64,000 nt of DNA from Lachnospiraceae bacterium (GTDB lineage Bacteria > Bacillota > Clostridia > Lachnospirales > Lachnospiraceae): positions 310,001-374,000 of the forward strand of contig JAEDCQ010000001.1 in NCBI GenBank assembly GCA_016294075.1, read 5' to 3'. Shown here piece by piece: positions 27,554 through 36,776 of this stretch; position 1 is the stretch's first letter; every line of letters begins with the position of its first letter. The position numbers and the translations under genes are program-made. Under the pieces are notes generated by a model. That model saw only the letters and a list, made by a program, of their open reading frames with translations. It ran no database searches and was not told the origin of the DNA.

Positions 27554-28118
27554 AAAAAGGATACTGCCGCTGCGCAATGCATTGACAGAGGAAGAAATAA
27601 AAGAGAAAAGCCGCAAAATATGTGAGGCTGTATTGGATTCTGTTACTGTACGGCAGGCAGAAAATATTTTATGTTATGCATCCTATAAAAGTGAGACAGC
27701 AACTGATATTTTGATTCAAACGTTGCTTGAACGGGGAAAGAATGTATATCTGCCCAGAGTTTCGGAGAATGAAATGGATTTTTTCCGTATCCGTGATTGG
27801 AATGATTTATCATGTGGATTTAAAAACATACCGGAACCTGGTATGCATTGTCAGGAAAAATGCGATAAAAATACGGTAATGATTATGCCGGGATGTGCAT
27901 TTTGCGAAAATGGTTCCCGTATCGGATACGGTAAAGGCTATTATGACCGTTATTTAACCCGGAATTTCTGTAAAGAGAGGATTGCATTGTGCTTTGAAAT
28001 GCAGATAGTACCGGCATTTTCTGCTGATATTCATGATATTCCGGTAACTAAGATTTATACCGAAAAACGTGTGATTCATATATATGAGTCTTCCAAGAAA
28101 CAAACATATTTGAAATAA
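27531..28118 (+). CDS. 5-formyltetrahydrofolate cyclo-ligase
   Basis: A 195-residue enzyme of the 5-FTHF cyclo-ligase (MTHFS, YgfA/YqgN) family. It opens with RKRILPLRNALTEEEI and carries the conserved MIMPGCAFCENGSRIGYGKGYYDRYL around residues 120-145, which binds ATP and the folate. It converts 5-formyl-THF to 5,10-methenyl-THF with ATP, recycling a folate storage form, and links with the Fhs enzyme encoded at 11186. The ATG overlaps the DUF896 gene; CGGAGAAAAGC lies just before it. Confidence 0.95.
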   Translation: METKNSIRKRILPLRNALTEEEIKEKSRKICEAVLDSVTVRQAENILCYASYKSETATDILIQTLLERGKNVYLPRVSENEMDFFRIRDWNDLSCGFKNIPEPGMHCQEKCDKNTVMIMPGCAFCENGSRIGYGKGYYDRYLTRNFCKERIALCFEMQIVPAFSADIHDIPVTKIYTEKRVIHIYESSKKQTYLK

Positions 28119-28135
28119 AAAAGGATAAAGGAAAA

Positions 28136-29563
28136 ATGGAATTTAAGAATGCACCGGCGTCTGTAAATCTTGAAGAAGGCAACAGACAGCATGAATATAT
28201 GGAAAAAGTAAAAGAAATTATAGCAGAAAAGACGAGGAAAACCGGGAAAAAACCAACCTGTTGTGTAACAACCTTCGGCTGTCAGATGAATGCAAAGGAC
28301 AGTGAAAAACTTGTCGGTATTCTGCAGGAAGTCGGCTATGAAGTTATTGACTCGGAGGAGGCGGATTTTGTAATTTATAATACCTGTACAGTCAGGGACA
28401 ACGCCAATCAACGTGTGTACGGACGTTTGGGACAGCTTCAGTATTACAAAAAACATAAGCCTTCTATGAAAATAGCTCTGTGCGGATGTATGATGCAGGA
28501 GCCTTCCGTAATTGAAAAAATAAAAAAGAGTTATCGACAGGTGGACCTTATATTTGGTACACATAATATTTTTCGATTCGCAGAACTTCTGTATAAAACA
28601 TTGACAAGCGATGAAATGGTTATCGATATCTGGAAGGAAACGGATAAAATTGTGGAATCCTTACCGGTTGAACGAAAATACTCATTTAAATCTGGGGTTA
28701 ATATTATGTTTGGCTGTAATAATTTCTGCAGCTACTGTATTGTTCCCTATGTAAGAGGTCGGGAGCGAAGCAGAGAACCACAGGAGATATTAAATGAAAT
28801 AAGGAACCTTGCTGAAGATGGCGTGAAAGAAGTTATGCTGTTAGGACAAAATGTAAATTCCTACGGAAAAAATCTGGATACACCCATTTCATTTGCAAAA
28901 CTTTTAACTGAGGTTGAAAAAATAGACGGAATAGAGCGGATTCGTTTTATGACATCCCATCCGAAGGATTTATCCGATGAATTAATTTCGGTTATGAAGA
29001 ACTCGAAGAAAATCTGCCGACATCTGCATCTTCCTCTGCAGTCAGGTTCTACCCGTGTATTAACAAGAATGAACCGCAGATATACAAAAGAATCTTATCT
29101 GGCATTGGTCGAGAAGCTGCGCAGTGAAATCCCGGATTTGGCTCTTACAACAGATATTATTGTCGGCTTTCCGGGAGAAACTCCTGAGGATGTAGATGAT
29201 ACCATTGATGTAATACGTAAAGCTCGCTTTAATAATGCATTTACTTTTATATATTCCAAACGGACAGGAACACCTGCCGCAGCAATGGAGGATCAGATTC
29301 CGGAAGAGGAAGCACAGAAGCAGTTTAACCGTGTCCTGGAAGCCGTACTTAAAACTGCACAGGAGCAGACAGGTATGCTTAAGGGTCTTGTCAAAGATGT
29401 TCTTGTAGAAGAAATAAATGAACATGATGCTTCTCTTGTAACCGGAAGGTTATCCAATAATACACTGGTACATTTTAAGGGTGATACGTCTTTAATCGGT
29501 CATATTGTACCTGTACGTTTAACGGAAGCAAAAGGTTTTTACTATTTGGGCGAACTTGTTTAA
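28136..29563 (+). CDS. miaB: tRNA-2-methylthio-N6-dimethylallyladenosine synthase MiaB
   Basis: A 475-residue radical-SAM methylthiotransferase. The N-terminal UPF0004 domain binds an auxiliary [4Fe-4S] cluster through Cys in TFGCQMNAKDSE, NTCTVRDNA and LCGCMMQEP. The radical-SAM motif is CNNFCSYCIVPYVRG near residue 190, and a TRAM domain closes the protein (about 405-475). It adds the 2-methylthio group to i6A37 of tRNAs reading UNN codons. The i6A precursor is made by MiaA, encoded 4.5 kb downstream in the same gene run (miaB-mutS-mutL-miaA). AAAGGA precedes ATG 28136. Confidence 0.97.
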   Translation: MEFKNAPASVNLEEGNRQHEYMEKVKEIIAEKTRKTGKKPTCCVTTFGCQMNAKDSEKLVGILQEVGYEVIDSEEADFVIYNTCTVRDNANQRVYGRLGQLQYYKKHKPSMKIALCGCMMQEPSVIEKIKKSYRQVDLIFGTHNIFRFAELLYKTLTSDEMVIDIWKETDKIVESLPVERKYSFKSGVNIMFGCNNFCSYCIVPYVRGRERSREPQEILNEIRNLAEDGVKEVMLLGQNVNSYGKNLDTPISFAKLLTEVEKIDGIERIRFMTSHPKDLSDELISVMKNSKKICRHLHLPLQSGSTRVLTRMNRRYTKESYLALVEKLRSEIPDLALTTDIIVGFPGETPEDVDDTIDVIRKARFNNAFTFIYSKRTGTPAAAMEDQIPEEEAQKQFNRVLEAVLKTAQEQTGMLKGLVKDVLVEEINEHDASLVTGRLSNNTLVHFKGDTSLIGHIVPVRLTEAKGFYYLGELV

Positions 29564-29587
29564 AATACAGAGAAAGAGGAAAAAATT

Positions 29588-32248
29588 GTGGCAGAATTAA
29601 CCCCTATGATGCAGCAATACATCGCAACAAAGGAACAGTATAAAGATTGTATCTTATTATATCGTCTCGGTGATTTTTATGAATTGTTCTTTGATGATGC
29701 TATTGTTGTTTCAAAGGAGCTTGAATTAACTTTAACGGGAAAAAGCTGTGGTATGGAAGAACGCGCGCCTATGTGTGGTGTTCCGTATCATGCTATCGAA
29801 GGATATCTGAATAAATTAGTTTCTAAAGGCTACAAGGTCGCAATTTGTGAGCAGATGGAGGACCCGAAGCTTACAAAAGGGATTGTTAAAAGAGAAGTTA
29901 CCCGTATTGTGACCCCCGGAACCAATCTGAATGCACAATCCTTTGAGGATAATAAGAACAATTACCTGATGTGTATTGCCTATTATGATGAAATTATCGG
30001 AATCTCCATTGCGGATGTTACCACCGGTGATTATTATCTTACGGAAGTATCGGATAAAAACCAGCTTCTGGATGAAATTGTGAAATATAATCCTGCTGAA
30101 ATAATTTGTAATGATGCGTTCCTTGTCAGCGGAATACAGATTGAAGAATTAAAAAACCGTCTTGGTATCTGTATTTTTTCTTTGGATCCTCATTTTTTTG
30201 ACGAAGAACAATGTAAAAAGATTTTATTAAAGCATTTCCATGTTTTGTCCCTTCAGGGAATCGGCATTGAAGAGTTTCCAATCGGAACAGTCGCAGCCGG
30301 AACCCTGATGCAGTATTTGTATGATACTCAAAAAAATACGCTGAATCATCTGACGCATATTTATCCGTATCTGACAAGTAAATATATGCTGCTTGACAGT
30401 TCAACAAGGCGTAATCTTGAATTATGTGAAACTCTGCGTGACAAACAGAAAAAAGGCTCGCTGCTTGGTGTTCTGGATAAGACAAAAACAGCGATGGGCG
30501 GCAGATTATTAAGAAAATATATTGAACAGCCTCTGATTGATAAGGATAAAATAATATACAGACAGGATGCCATTGATGATTTCTGTAAGAATCCCTGCGA
30601 ACGTGATGAAATCCGTGAATATTTGAATCCTGTATATGATTTGGAACGCCTGATTGGAAAGATTAGTTTTCATACGGCAAATCCGCGGGATTTAATTGCG
30701 CTTGCCACATCCCTTCGTATGCTTCCTCCGATTAAAACTGTTACGGGAGGTATGAACGCGGAAGCATTGCTTCATATTTCGGAAGCAATTGATGGATTAG
30801 AGGATATCTGTACTCTGATAGACGAAGCCATTATTGATGAACCGCCGCTGCAGATAAGGGAAGGTGGTATTATTCGTGACGGCTATGACAAAGATATTGA
30901 TACACTTCGTCATGCAAAAACAGAGGGGAAGAGCTGGCTTGCCGCGCTGGAAACAGAAGACAGGGAACGTACAGGAATTAAAAATCTGCGCATCAAATAT
31001 AATAAGGTTTTCGGATACTATTTTGAGGTAACCAATTCATTTAAGAATATGGTACCCGATGATTATATCAGAAAACAGACTTTAACAAATGCAGAACGCT
31101 ATACCACACCGCGTTTAAAGGAATTGGAAGACACAATTTTAAATGCGGAAGATAAGCTTGTGACACTGGAATATGATAAATTTTGTGAGATTCGTGATTT
31201 TATAGCCGGACAGCTTGAGAGAATCCAGAAAACCGCGCATGAAATTGCAAGATTAGATGTATTTGCATCTTTTTCACTTGTTGCCGAGCAAAACCATTAT
31301 GTACGTCCGTCATTAAATGAAAAAGGAATTATACAGATTAAGGATGGCAGGCATCCCGTAGTGGAAAAGGTCATAGAACATGATATGTTTATTCCGAATG
31401 ATACTTATCTTGATAATGGAAAAAACTGTATTTCTATCATTACCGGACCCAATATGGCGGGAAAATCTACATATATGCGCCAAAGTGCGTTAATTGTTTT
31501 AATGGCTCAGATTGGCTCCTTTGTTCCGGCAAAGAAGGCCAATATCGGGATTGTAGACCGCATTTTCACGAGGGTCGGTGCATCGGATGATCTTGCCAGC
31601 GGACAAAGCACCTTCATGGTTGAAATGAATGAAGTCGCAAATATACTGCGTAATGCAACGCCGGACAGTTTATTGATTTTAGATGAAATCGGACGCGGAA
31701 CATCAACATTTGACGGTTTAAGTATTGCATGGTCTGTAATCGAATTTATCTCTAACACAAAAATACTCGGCGCGAAAACGTTGTTTGCAACCCATTATCA
31801 CGAATTAACAGAGCTTGAGGGGAAGATAAACAATGTTAACAATTATTGCATTGCGGTAAAAGAAAAAGGTGATGATATTGTTTTCCTACGTAAAATAATT
31901 AAAGGCGGCGCGGACAGAAGCTATGGTATTCAGGTTGCAAAGCTTGCCGGTGTTCCGGAGATTGTAATTGAGCGTGCAAAAGAGATTCTATCCGAATTGT
32001 TGGATAAGGATATTTTGGAAAAGGTGCAGAATATTTCTGTTCCACAGAAATATGATTCAAAAAACAAAACGGAAAAACCGGATGATTTGGAACTAAATCA
32101 ACTGTCTTTGTTTGATACGGTAAAGGATGAAGATGTAATTGAAGAGTTGAAAAAGATTGATATTAGTACCCTGACGCCATTAGATGCGTTGAATACGCTT
32201 TATCGATTGCAGAACAAGCTTAATAACCGTTGGAAACACGAAGATTGA
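29588..32248 (+). CDS. mutS: DNA mismatch repair protein MutS
   Basis: An 886-residue MutS1 protein with all domains: mismatch-binding domain with the wedge Phe-x-Glu in GDFYELFFDDA near residue 30, connector, lever/clamp (about 265-560), and the ATPase with Walker A GPNMAGKST near 620, Walker B LILDEIGRGTSTFDG near 697 and THYHEL near 735. A C-terminal helix pair of the tetramerisation type follows. It recognises mispairs and recruits MutL, encoded 23 bases downstream. The start is GTG 29588, preceded by GAAAGAGGA; the residues that follow (AELTPMMQQYIATKEQYKD) are the standard MutS N-terminus. Confidence 0.98.
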   Translation: MAELTPMMQQYIATKEQYKDCILLYRLGDFYELFFDDAIVVSKELELTLTGKSCGMEERAPMCGVPYHAIEGYLNKLVSKGYKVAICEQMEDPKLTKGIVKREVTRIVTPGTNLNAQSFEDNKNNYLMCIAYYDEIIGISIADVTTGDYYLTEVSDKNQLLDEIVKYNPAEIICNDAFLVSGIQIEELKNRLGICIFSLDPHFFDEEQCKKILLKHFHVLSLQGIGIEEFPIGTVAAGTLMQYLYDTQKNTLNHLTHIYPYLTSKYMLLDSSTRRNLELCETLRDKQKKGSLLGVLDKTKTAMGGRLLRKYIEQPLIDKDKIIYRQDAIDDFCKNPCERDEIREYLNPVYDLERLIGKISFHTANPRDLIALATSLRMLPPIKTVTGGMNAEALLHISEAIDGLEDICTLIDEAIIDEPPLQIREGGIIRDGYDKDIDTLRHAKTEGKSWLAALETEDRERTGIKNLRIKYNKVFGYYFEVTNSFKNMVPDDYIRKQTLTNAERYTTPRLKELEDTILNAEDKLVTLEYDKFCEIRDFIAGQLERIQKTAHEIARLDVFASFSLVAEQNHYVRPSLNEKGIIQIKDGRHPVVEKVIEHDMFIPNDTYLDNGKNCISIITGPNMAGKSTYMRQSALIVLMAQIGSFVPAKKANIGIVDRIFTRVGASDDLASGQSTFMVEMNEVANILRNATPDSLLILDEIGRGTSTFDGLSIAWSVIEFISNTKILGAKTLFATHYHELTELEGKINNVNNYCIAVKEKGDDIVFLRKIIKGGADRSYGIQVAKLAGVPEIVIERAKEILSELLDKDILEKVQNISVPQKYDSKNKTEKPDDLELNQLSLFDTVKDEDVIEELKKIDISTLTPLDALNTLYRLQNKLNNRWKHED

Positions 32249-32271
32249 TTGTAAATTGTAAGGAGAAACAG

Positions 32272-34074
32272 ATGGCGAAAATCGAAATTCTAAGCGAAGA
32301 AACCATTGATAAAATTGCAGCAGGTGAGGTGATTGAACGTCCTTCCAGTGTTGTAAAAGAATTGGTTGAGAACGCCATTGATGCGAAAGCAACAGCCGTT
32401 ACGGTTGAAATCAAAGAGGGCGGTATCACTTTTATACGTGTTACCGACAACGGAGAAGGTATTGAAAAAAGCCAGATAAAAAATGCCTTTTGTCGTCATG
32501 CAACGAGTAAACTGCATGACGCTTCGGAACTGTCTGCTATTGAAACATTGGGCTTCAGAGGAGAGGCACTGTCAAGTATTGCTGCTGTTTCCCAGGTTGA
32601 ACTGATTACTAAAACCAAGTCCGAACTGACCGGTGTTCGATATACGATTGAAGGAGCATCGGAAAAAGGCATGGAAGAGGTTGGTGTTCCGACCGGAACG
32701 ACTATACTTGTGAAAAATCTTTTTTTTAACACTCCGGTACGCCGTAAATTTTTGAAAAGTCCGATTACCGAGGGCAGTTACATATATGAATTATGTGAGC
32801 GTATGGCATTGTCAAAGCCGGATGTTTCATTCCGTTTTATTCAGAACGGACAGGTTAAGTTTCATACATCGGGAAACGGAGATATCTCCGAATTGGTATA
32901 CCGGATTTACGGAAAGGATATTGCAAAGGAACTGATACCTGTTAATCAAAAGGGAAAGGACATTTTCATACACGGAGTTATCGGAAAACCTTCCGTCTGT
33001 CGGTCCAACCGTAACTTTGAAAATTATTTTGTAAACGGAAGGTATATAAAGAGCAGTTTGATTTCAAAAGCAGTAGAGGAAGGTTATGATGCTCATCTGA
33101 TGCAGCATAAATTTCCGTTTTTTATACTGAATATTGATGTATCACCTGAGAATGTGGATGTTAATGTGCATCCCACAAAAATGGATGTACGATTTTCGAA
33201 TGGTGAATATTTCTATGATTATATCTCAAGCTGTATAAGTACTTTTTTAAAGATGCAGGAGCTTATTCCCAAGGTCGCACTGACAGAAGAAAAAAAGGAA
33301 GAACCTGTACCGGTTTCTGTAAAGGTGCCGGAGCCGTTTGAAGAAAAAAGAAACATCATCGGTTTAATTAAGGAAAATGAATCCGCACGAAGTACTTTGC
33401 CGCAAAATAATATTATTAAAGCAAATCAGGCAGTCTATGTTAAGCAGCCGGAACAGATGTCCTTATTTGATACTCCTTTTTTATCAAAAGAAGCAGAGTA
33501 TGATTATCAGATACTCGGGCAGGTATTTGATACCTATTGGCTGATTTCTTACCACGATAAGCTTTTAATTGTGGACCAGCATGCCGCACATGAAAAAGTA
33601 AAATACGAACGTCTTGTAAAACATTTTAAAGAAAAAACACTGGAAACCCAAACCTTAAATCCACCGGTAATAGTTTCACTTTCTGCAAAAGAACAGACGG
33701 TTTTGGAGGAATACGGACAATACTTTGAAAATCTCGGCTTTACGGTAGAGGATTTCGGCAGTAATGAAATCGCAATCCGCACCGTTCCGCTTGACTTATA
33801 TGGTCAAAATGAAAAGGAAATGTTTTTGTCCTTGTTGGATGAATTATGCAGTGATATGCCTCGCGGAAGGCAGGAGTTGATTTATGAAAAAATTGCCTCC
33901 ATGTCATGTAAGGCTGCCGTTAAGGGAAATAATCGCCTGAGTGAAGAAGAAGTAAAGGCTCTAATCGGAGAGTTAATGACTTTGGATAATCCGTATCATT
34001 GTCCGCACGGAAGACCGACAATTATTTCCATGACAAAATATGAATTAGAAAAGAAATTTAAACGAATAATCTAA
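32272..34074 (+). CDS. mutL: DNA mismatch repair endonuclease MutL
   Basis: A 600-residue protein with the GHKL ATPase N-terminal domain (ELVENAIDAKAT, VTDNGEGI, LGFRGEALSSI), a linker (about 330-410) containing a beta-clamp-binding-like segment, and a C-terminal endonuclease domain. That domain has the metal motif DQHAAHEKVKYE (D-Q-H-A-x2-E-x4-E) near 434 and the zinc-site CPHGRP near 577. This is the nicking form of MutL, as expected in bacteria lacking MutH. An in-frame ATG at 32230 is rejected because AAGGAGA lies six bases before ATG 32272 and the sequence MAKIEILSEETIDKIAAGE is the usual start. Confidence 0.98.
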   Translation: MAKIEILSEETIDKIAAGEVIERPSSVVKELVENAIDAKATAVTVEIKEGGITFIRVTDNGEGIEKSQIKNAFCRHATSKLHDASELSAIETLGFRGEALSSIAAVSQVELITKTKSELTGVRYTIEGASEKGMEEVGVPTGTTILVKNLFFNTPVRRKFLKSPITEGSYIYELCERMALSKPDVSFRFIQNGQVKFHTSGNGDISELVYRIYGKDIAKELIPVNQKGKDIFIHGVIGKPSVCRSNRNFENYFVNGRYIKSSLISKAVEEGYDAHLMQHKFPFFILNIDVSPENVDVNVHPTKMDVRFSNGEYFYDYISSCISTFLKMQELIPKVALTEEKKEEPVPVSVKVPEPFEEKRNIIGLIKENESARSTLPQNNIIKANQAVYVKQPEQMSLFDTPFLSKEAEYDYQILGQVFDTYWLISYHDKLLIVDQHAAHEKVKYERLVKHFKEKTLETQTLNPPVIVSLSAKEQTVLEEYGQYFENLGFTVEDFGSNEIAIRTVPLDLYGQNEKEMFLSLLDELCSDMPRGRQELIYEKIASMSCKAAVKGNNRLSEEEVKALIGELMTLDNPYHCPHGRPTIISMTKYELEKKFKRII

Positions 34075-34082
34075 GGAATGAT

Positions 34083-35045
34083 ATGTATAAAGAGAAACCA
34101 GCTCTAATTATTTTAACAGGTCCGACAGCAGTCGGAAAAACCGAGCTTTCGATACGTCTTGCAAAAGAAATAAACGGTGAGATTATCAGTGCCGATTCCA
34201 TGCAGGTGTATAAAGGAATGGATATCGGAACCGCAAAAATTACGGAAGAGGAAAAACAGGGGGTTCCACACCACTTATTGGACTGCTTTGAACCGGATGA
34301 AACATTTAATGTTTCGGTTTTTCAAAAAATGGCTCAGAAAGCAATTGAGGAAATTCATGCAAGAGGAGCGGTTCCGATTCTGACAGGCGGAACGGCATTT
34401 TATATCCAGGCACTCTTGTACGGAATTGATTTTACGGAAGAAAACCATGATGATTCCTACCGTAATTCACTGTATGAACTCGGAGAAACCGAGGAAGGAA
34501 AAATTGAGCTTTATAAAAGATTAAAAAATTATGATCCGGAATACGCTCAGACTGTTCATTATAATAATCTGAAACGTGTCGTTCGTGCTTTGGAATACAG
34601 ACATTATACCGGCAGAAAATTTTCCGAATATAATGAGCTGCAAAGAAAACGTAAGGCACAATACCGTTTTTGTTATTTTGTATTAAATGATGACAGAGCA
34701 CATTTATATGACCGTATTAACAGAAGAGTAGATATTATGATGAAAGACGGCCTTGAGAGTGAAGTGCATGCGCTGTTGGAAAAAGGCTACACACCGGACC
34801 TTGTTTCCATGCAGGGAGTCGGGTATAAAGAAATGCTTGCTTATTTTGAAGGAAAAGAGTCATTGGCGGATGCAATCGACACAATTAAAAAAAATACACG
34901 TCATTTTGCAAAACGCCAGCTCACATGGTTTCGAAAGGAAGAGGATGTAATCTGGATAAATAAACAGGACTTTGATTATGATAATTCAAAAATATTGGAT
35001 TATATTTATAGTTATACAAAAGCAATCGGAATAGAAAAGGAATAG
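34083..35045 (+). CDS. miaA: tRNA dimethylallyltransferase MiaA
   Basis: A 320-residue enzyme with P-loop GPTAVGKTE near residue 13, the DSMQVYKGMDIGTAK segment near 39 and the substrate region TGGTAFYIQALLYG near 103. It transfers a dimethylallyl group from DMAPP to A37 of tRNAs reading UNN codons; MiaB then methylthiolates it. It follows mutL by 8 bases, the standard mutS-mutL-miaA order of Firmicutes. The typical length is about 310. Confidence 0.97.
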   Translation: MYKEKPALIILTGPTAVGKTELSIRLAKEINGEIISADSMQVYKGMDIGTAKITEEEKQGVPHHLLDCFEPDETFNVSVFQKMAQKAIEEIHARGAVPILTGGTAFYIQALLYGIDFTEENHDDSYRNSLYELGETEEGKIELYKRLKNYDPEYAQTVHYNNLKRVVRALEYRHYTGRKFSEYNELQRKRKAQYRFCYFVLNDDRAHLYDRINRRVDIMMKDGLESEVHALLEKGYTPDLVSMQGVGYKEMLAYFEGKESLADAIDTIKKNTRHFAKRQLTWFRKEEDVIWINKQDFDYDNSKILDYIYSYTKAIGIEKE

Positions 35046-35048
35046 CTT

Positions 35049-36332
35049 ATGCAACAATTGTATGAAGAATTAGGGATAGACAAAGAAGTGGCAGCATTTG
35101 GAGAGAGCATACTTGCCGGATTAAAGGAGCGCTTTGAAGCTATTGACAAGAATGCCGAATATAACCAGTTAAAAGTAATTAAGGCGATGCAGGCGTGTCA
35201 TGTAAGCGAAGCATGTCTGCTTGGCACGACCGGATATGGTTATAATGATGTCGGAAGAGATACGCTTGAAGCTGTTTATGCCAAATTATTCGGGACAGAG
35301 GATGCACTGGTACGTCCGCAGATTACCTGTGGCACACATGCTTTGGCACTTGCTCTGATGAGTAATCTTCGTCCGGGGGATGAATTGCTTTCCCCTGTCG
35401 GAAAACCGTATGATACATTGGAAGAAGTAATCGGAATCCGTGAAAGTAAAGGCTCTCTCAAGGAATACGGAATACGATACCGACAGGTCGATTTACTTTC
35501 GAACGGTGAATTTGATTATGAAGGAATTCGTGCGGCAGTAAATGATAGTACGAAGCTTGTCACCATTCAACGCTCAAAAGGGTATCAGACACGAAAAACT
35601 TTGTCGGTCGAACGCATCGGAAAGCTGATTGCCTTTATAAAAAATATAAAACCGGATATTATCTGTATGGTTGATAATTGTTACGGGGAATTTGTCGAAG
35701 TAATAGAGCCTACCGATGTGGGTGCTGATATGATTGTTGGTTCCCTGATTAAGAATCCGGGTGGTGGGCTTGCACCGATTGGCGGTTATATTGCAGGAAA
35801 AAAAGAATGCGTTGAAAATGCAGCATTTCGCCTGACCTCTCCGGGACTCGGAAAAGAGGTAGGTGCCTCGCTTGGAATTTTAAAAGATTTTTATCAGGGA
35901 TTGTTTCTTGCACCGACAGTTACCGCCGCCGCATTGAAAGGAGCTGTGTTTGCAGCCGCATGTCTGGAAAAATTAGGGTTTTCGGTTGTTCCCGACAGCA
36001 CCGAAAGCCGTCATGATATTATTCAGGCGGTTACCTTCGGCTCGAAGGAAGGGGTAATCGCATTTTGCCGGGGAATACAGGCAGCCGCACCCGTAGACAG
36101 TTTTGTTGTTCCGGAACCTTGGGATATGCCCGGATATGACGCACCTGTTATTATGGCTGCGGGAGCGTTTGTATCAGGAAGCTCAATTGAACTTAGTGCC
36201 GACGGACCGATTAAGCCTCCTTATGCAGTTTATTTTCAGGGCGGATTAACTTTTCCGCATGCAAAGTTCGGTATTTTAAAGGCGTTACAAAGCCTGAAAA
36301 ATGCCGGTGTAATCCCTTCATTTGAAAAATGA
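35049..36332 (+). CDS. PLP-dependent methionine gamma-lyase-like protein (YnbB / aluminium-resistance family)
   Basis: A 427-residue fold-type I PLP protein of the YnbB family. Conserved blocks are GYGYNDVGRDTLE near 60, QITCGTHALALAL near 90, MVDNCYGEFVE near 210 and the presumed cofactor lysine in GSLIKNPGGGLAP near 236. The family is annotated methionine gamma-lyase family or aluminium resistance protein, but the physiological substrate is not established; YnbB of Bacillus sits next to hfq and miaA. It begins 4 bases after miaA. It is the last gene of the miaB-mutS-mutL-miaA run; no clear hairpin terminator follows. Confidence 0.92.
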   Translation: MQQLYEELGIDKEVAAFGESILAGLKERFEAIDKNAEYNQLKVIKAMQACHVSEACLLGTTGYGYNDVGRDTLEAVYAKLFGTEDALVRPQITCGTHALALALMSNLRPGDELLSPVGKPYDTLEEVIGIRESKGSLKEYGIRYRQVDLLSNGEFDYEGIRAAVNDSTKLVTIQRSKGYQTRKTLSVERIGKLIAFIKNIKPDIICMVDNCYGEFVEVIEPTDVGADMIVGSLIKNPGGGLAPIGGYIAGKKECVENAAFRLTSPGLGKEVGASLGILKDFYQGLFLAPTVTAAALKGAVFAAACLEKLGFSVVPDSTESRHDIIQAVTFGSKEGVIAFCRGIQAAAPVDSFVVPEPWDMPGYDAPVIMAAGAFVSGSSIELSADGPIKPPYAVYFQGGLTFPHAKFGILKALQSLKNAGVIPSFEK

Positions 36333-36425
36333 TATTATGATGCGGTATAAATATTTACCTGTCATCTTGGTTTAATATGTGTCGAGAAAAGTCATCATGG
36401 TGCGAAAAAAAATAATGTGAATCGG

Positions 36426-36454
36426 TGTACATAAAACACGAAATATGATAATAT
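36426..36454 (+). promoter_or_regulatory. Possible promoter for the DUF4321/mre region
   Basis: TGTACA (36426-36431) and TAATAT (36449-36454) are 17 bases apart, each matching the consensus at 4 of 6 positions. The 155-base gap between the YnbB-like gene and the next start holds nothing else I can recognise. Confidence 0.3.
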
Positions 36455-36487
36455 TCGTTTAGATATTTACACAGAAAAGAGGAATAC

Positions 36488-36727
36488 ATGAAGAGAAAAA
36501 ATAATTGGACATGCCTTTTACTGATTCTTGTCGGAATCGTTTTAGGCGGTTTTATCGGCAGTCTTTTTGGAAGTTCATGGTTGAATTATGGGCAGACCTT
36601 TGGATTAACCAATCCTGTTACCCTTGATTTAGGTATTTTGGTAATTACATTCGGACTTACAATCAAGATTACGATTGCAAGTATCATCGGTGTGGTTATC
36701 GGGATTTTTATTTACAGATTTATTTAG
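36488..36727 (+). CDS. DUF4321 small membrane protein
   Basis: A 79-residue protein with two membrane helices (about 8-28 and 52-75) joined by a short loop, matching the DUF4321 family of Clostridia (GIVLGGFIGSLFG, then a conserved hydrophobic tail). In Clostridia this gene is commonly found just upstream of mre genes or near maf/radC (from memory), suggesting an envelope role, but no function has been shown. GAAAAGAGG precedes ATG 36488. Confidence 0.85.
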   Translation: MKRKNNWTCLLLILVGIVLGGFIGSLFGSSWLNYGQTFGLTNPVTLDLGILVITFGLTIKITIASIIGVVIGIFIYRFI

Positions 36728-36776
36728 TTCATAAAGGCTTAAAAGAAAAAGTTACCTATAGAAAGGAGCAGTAACG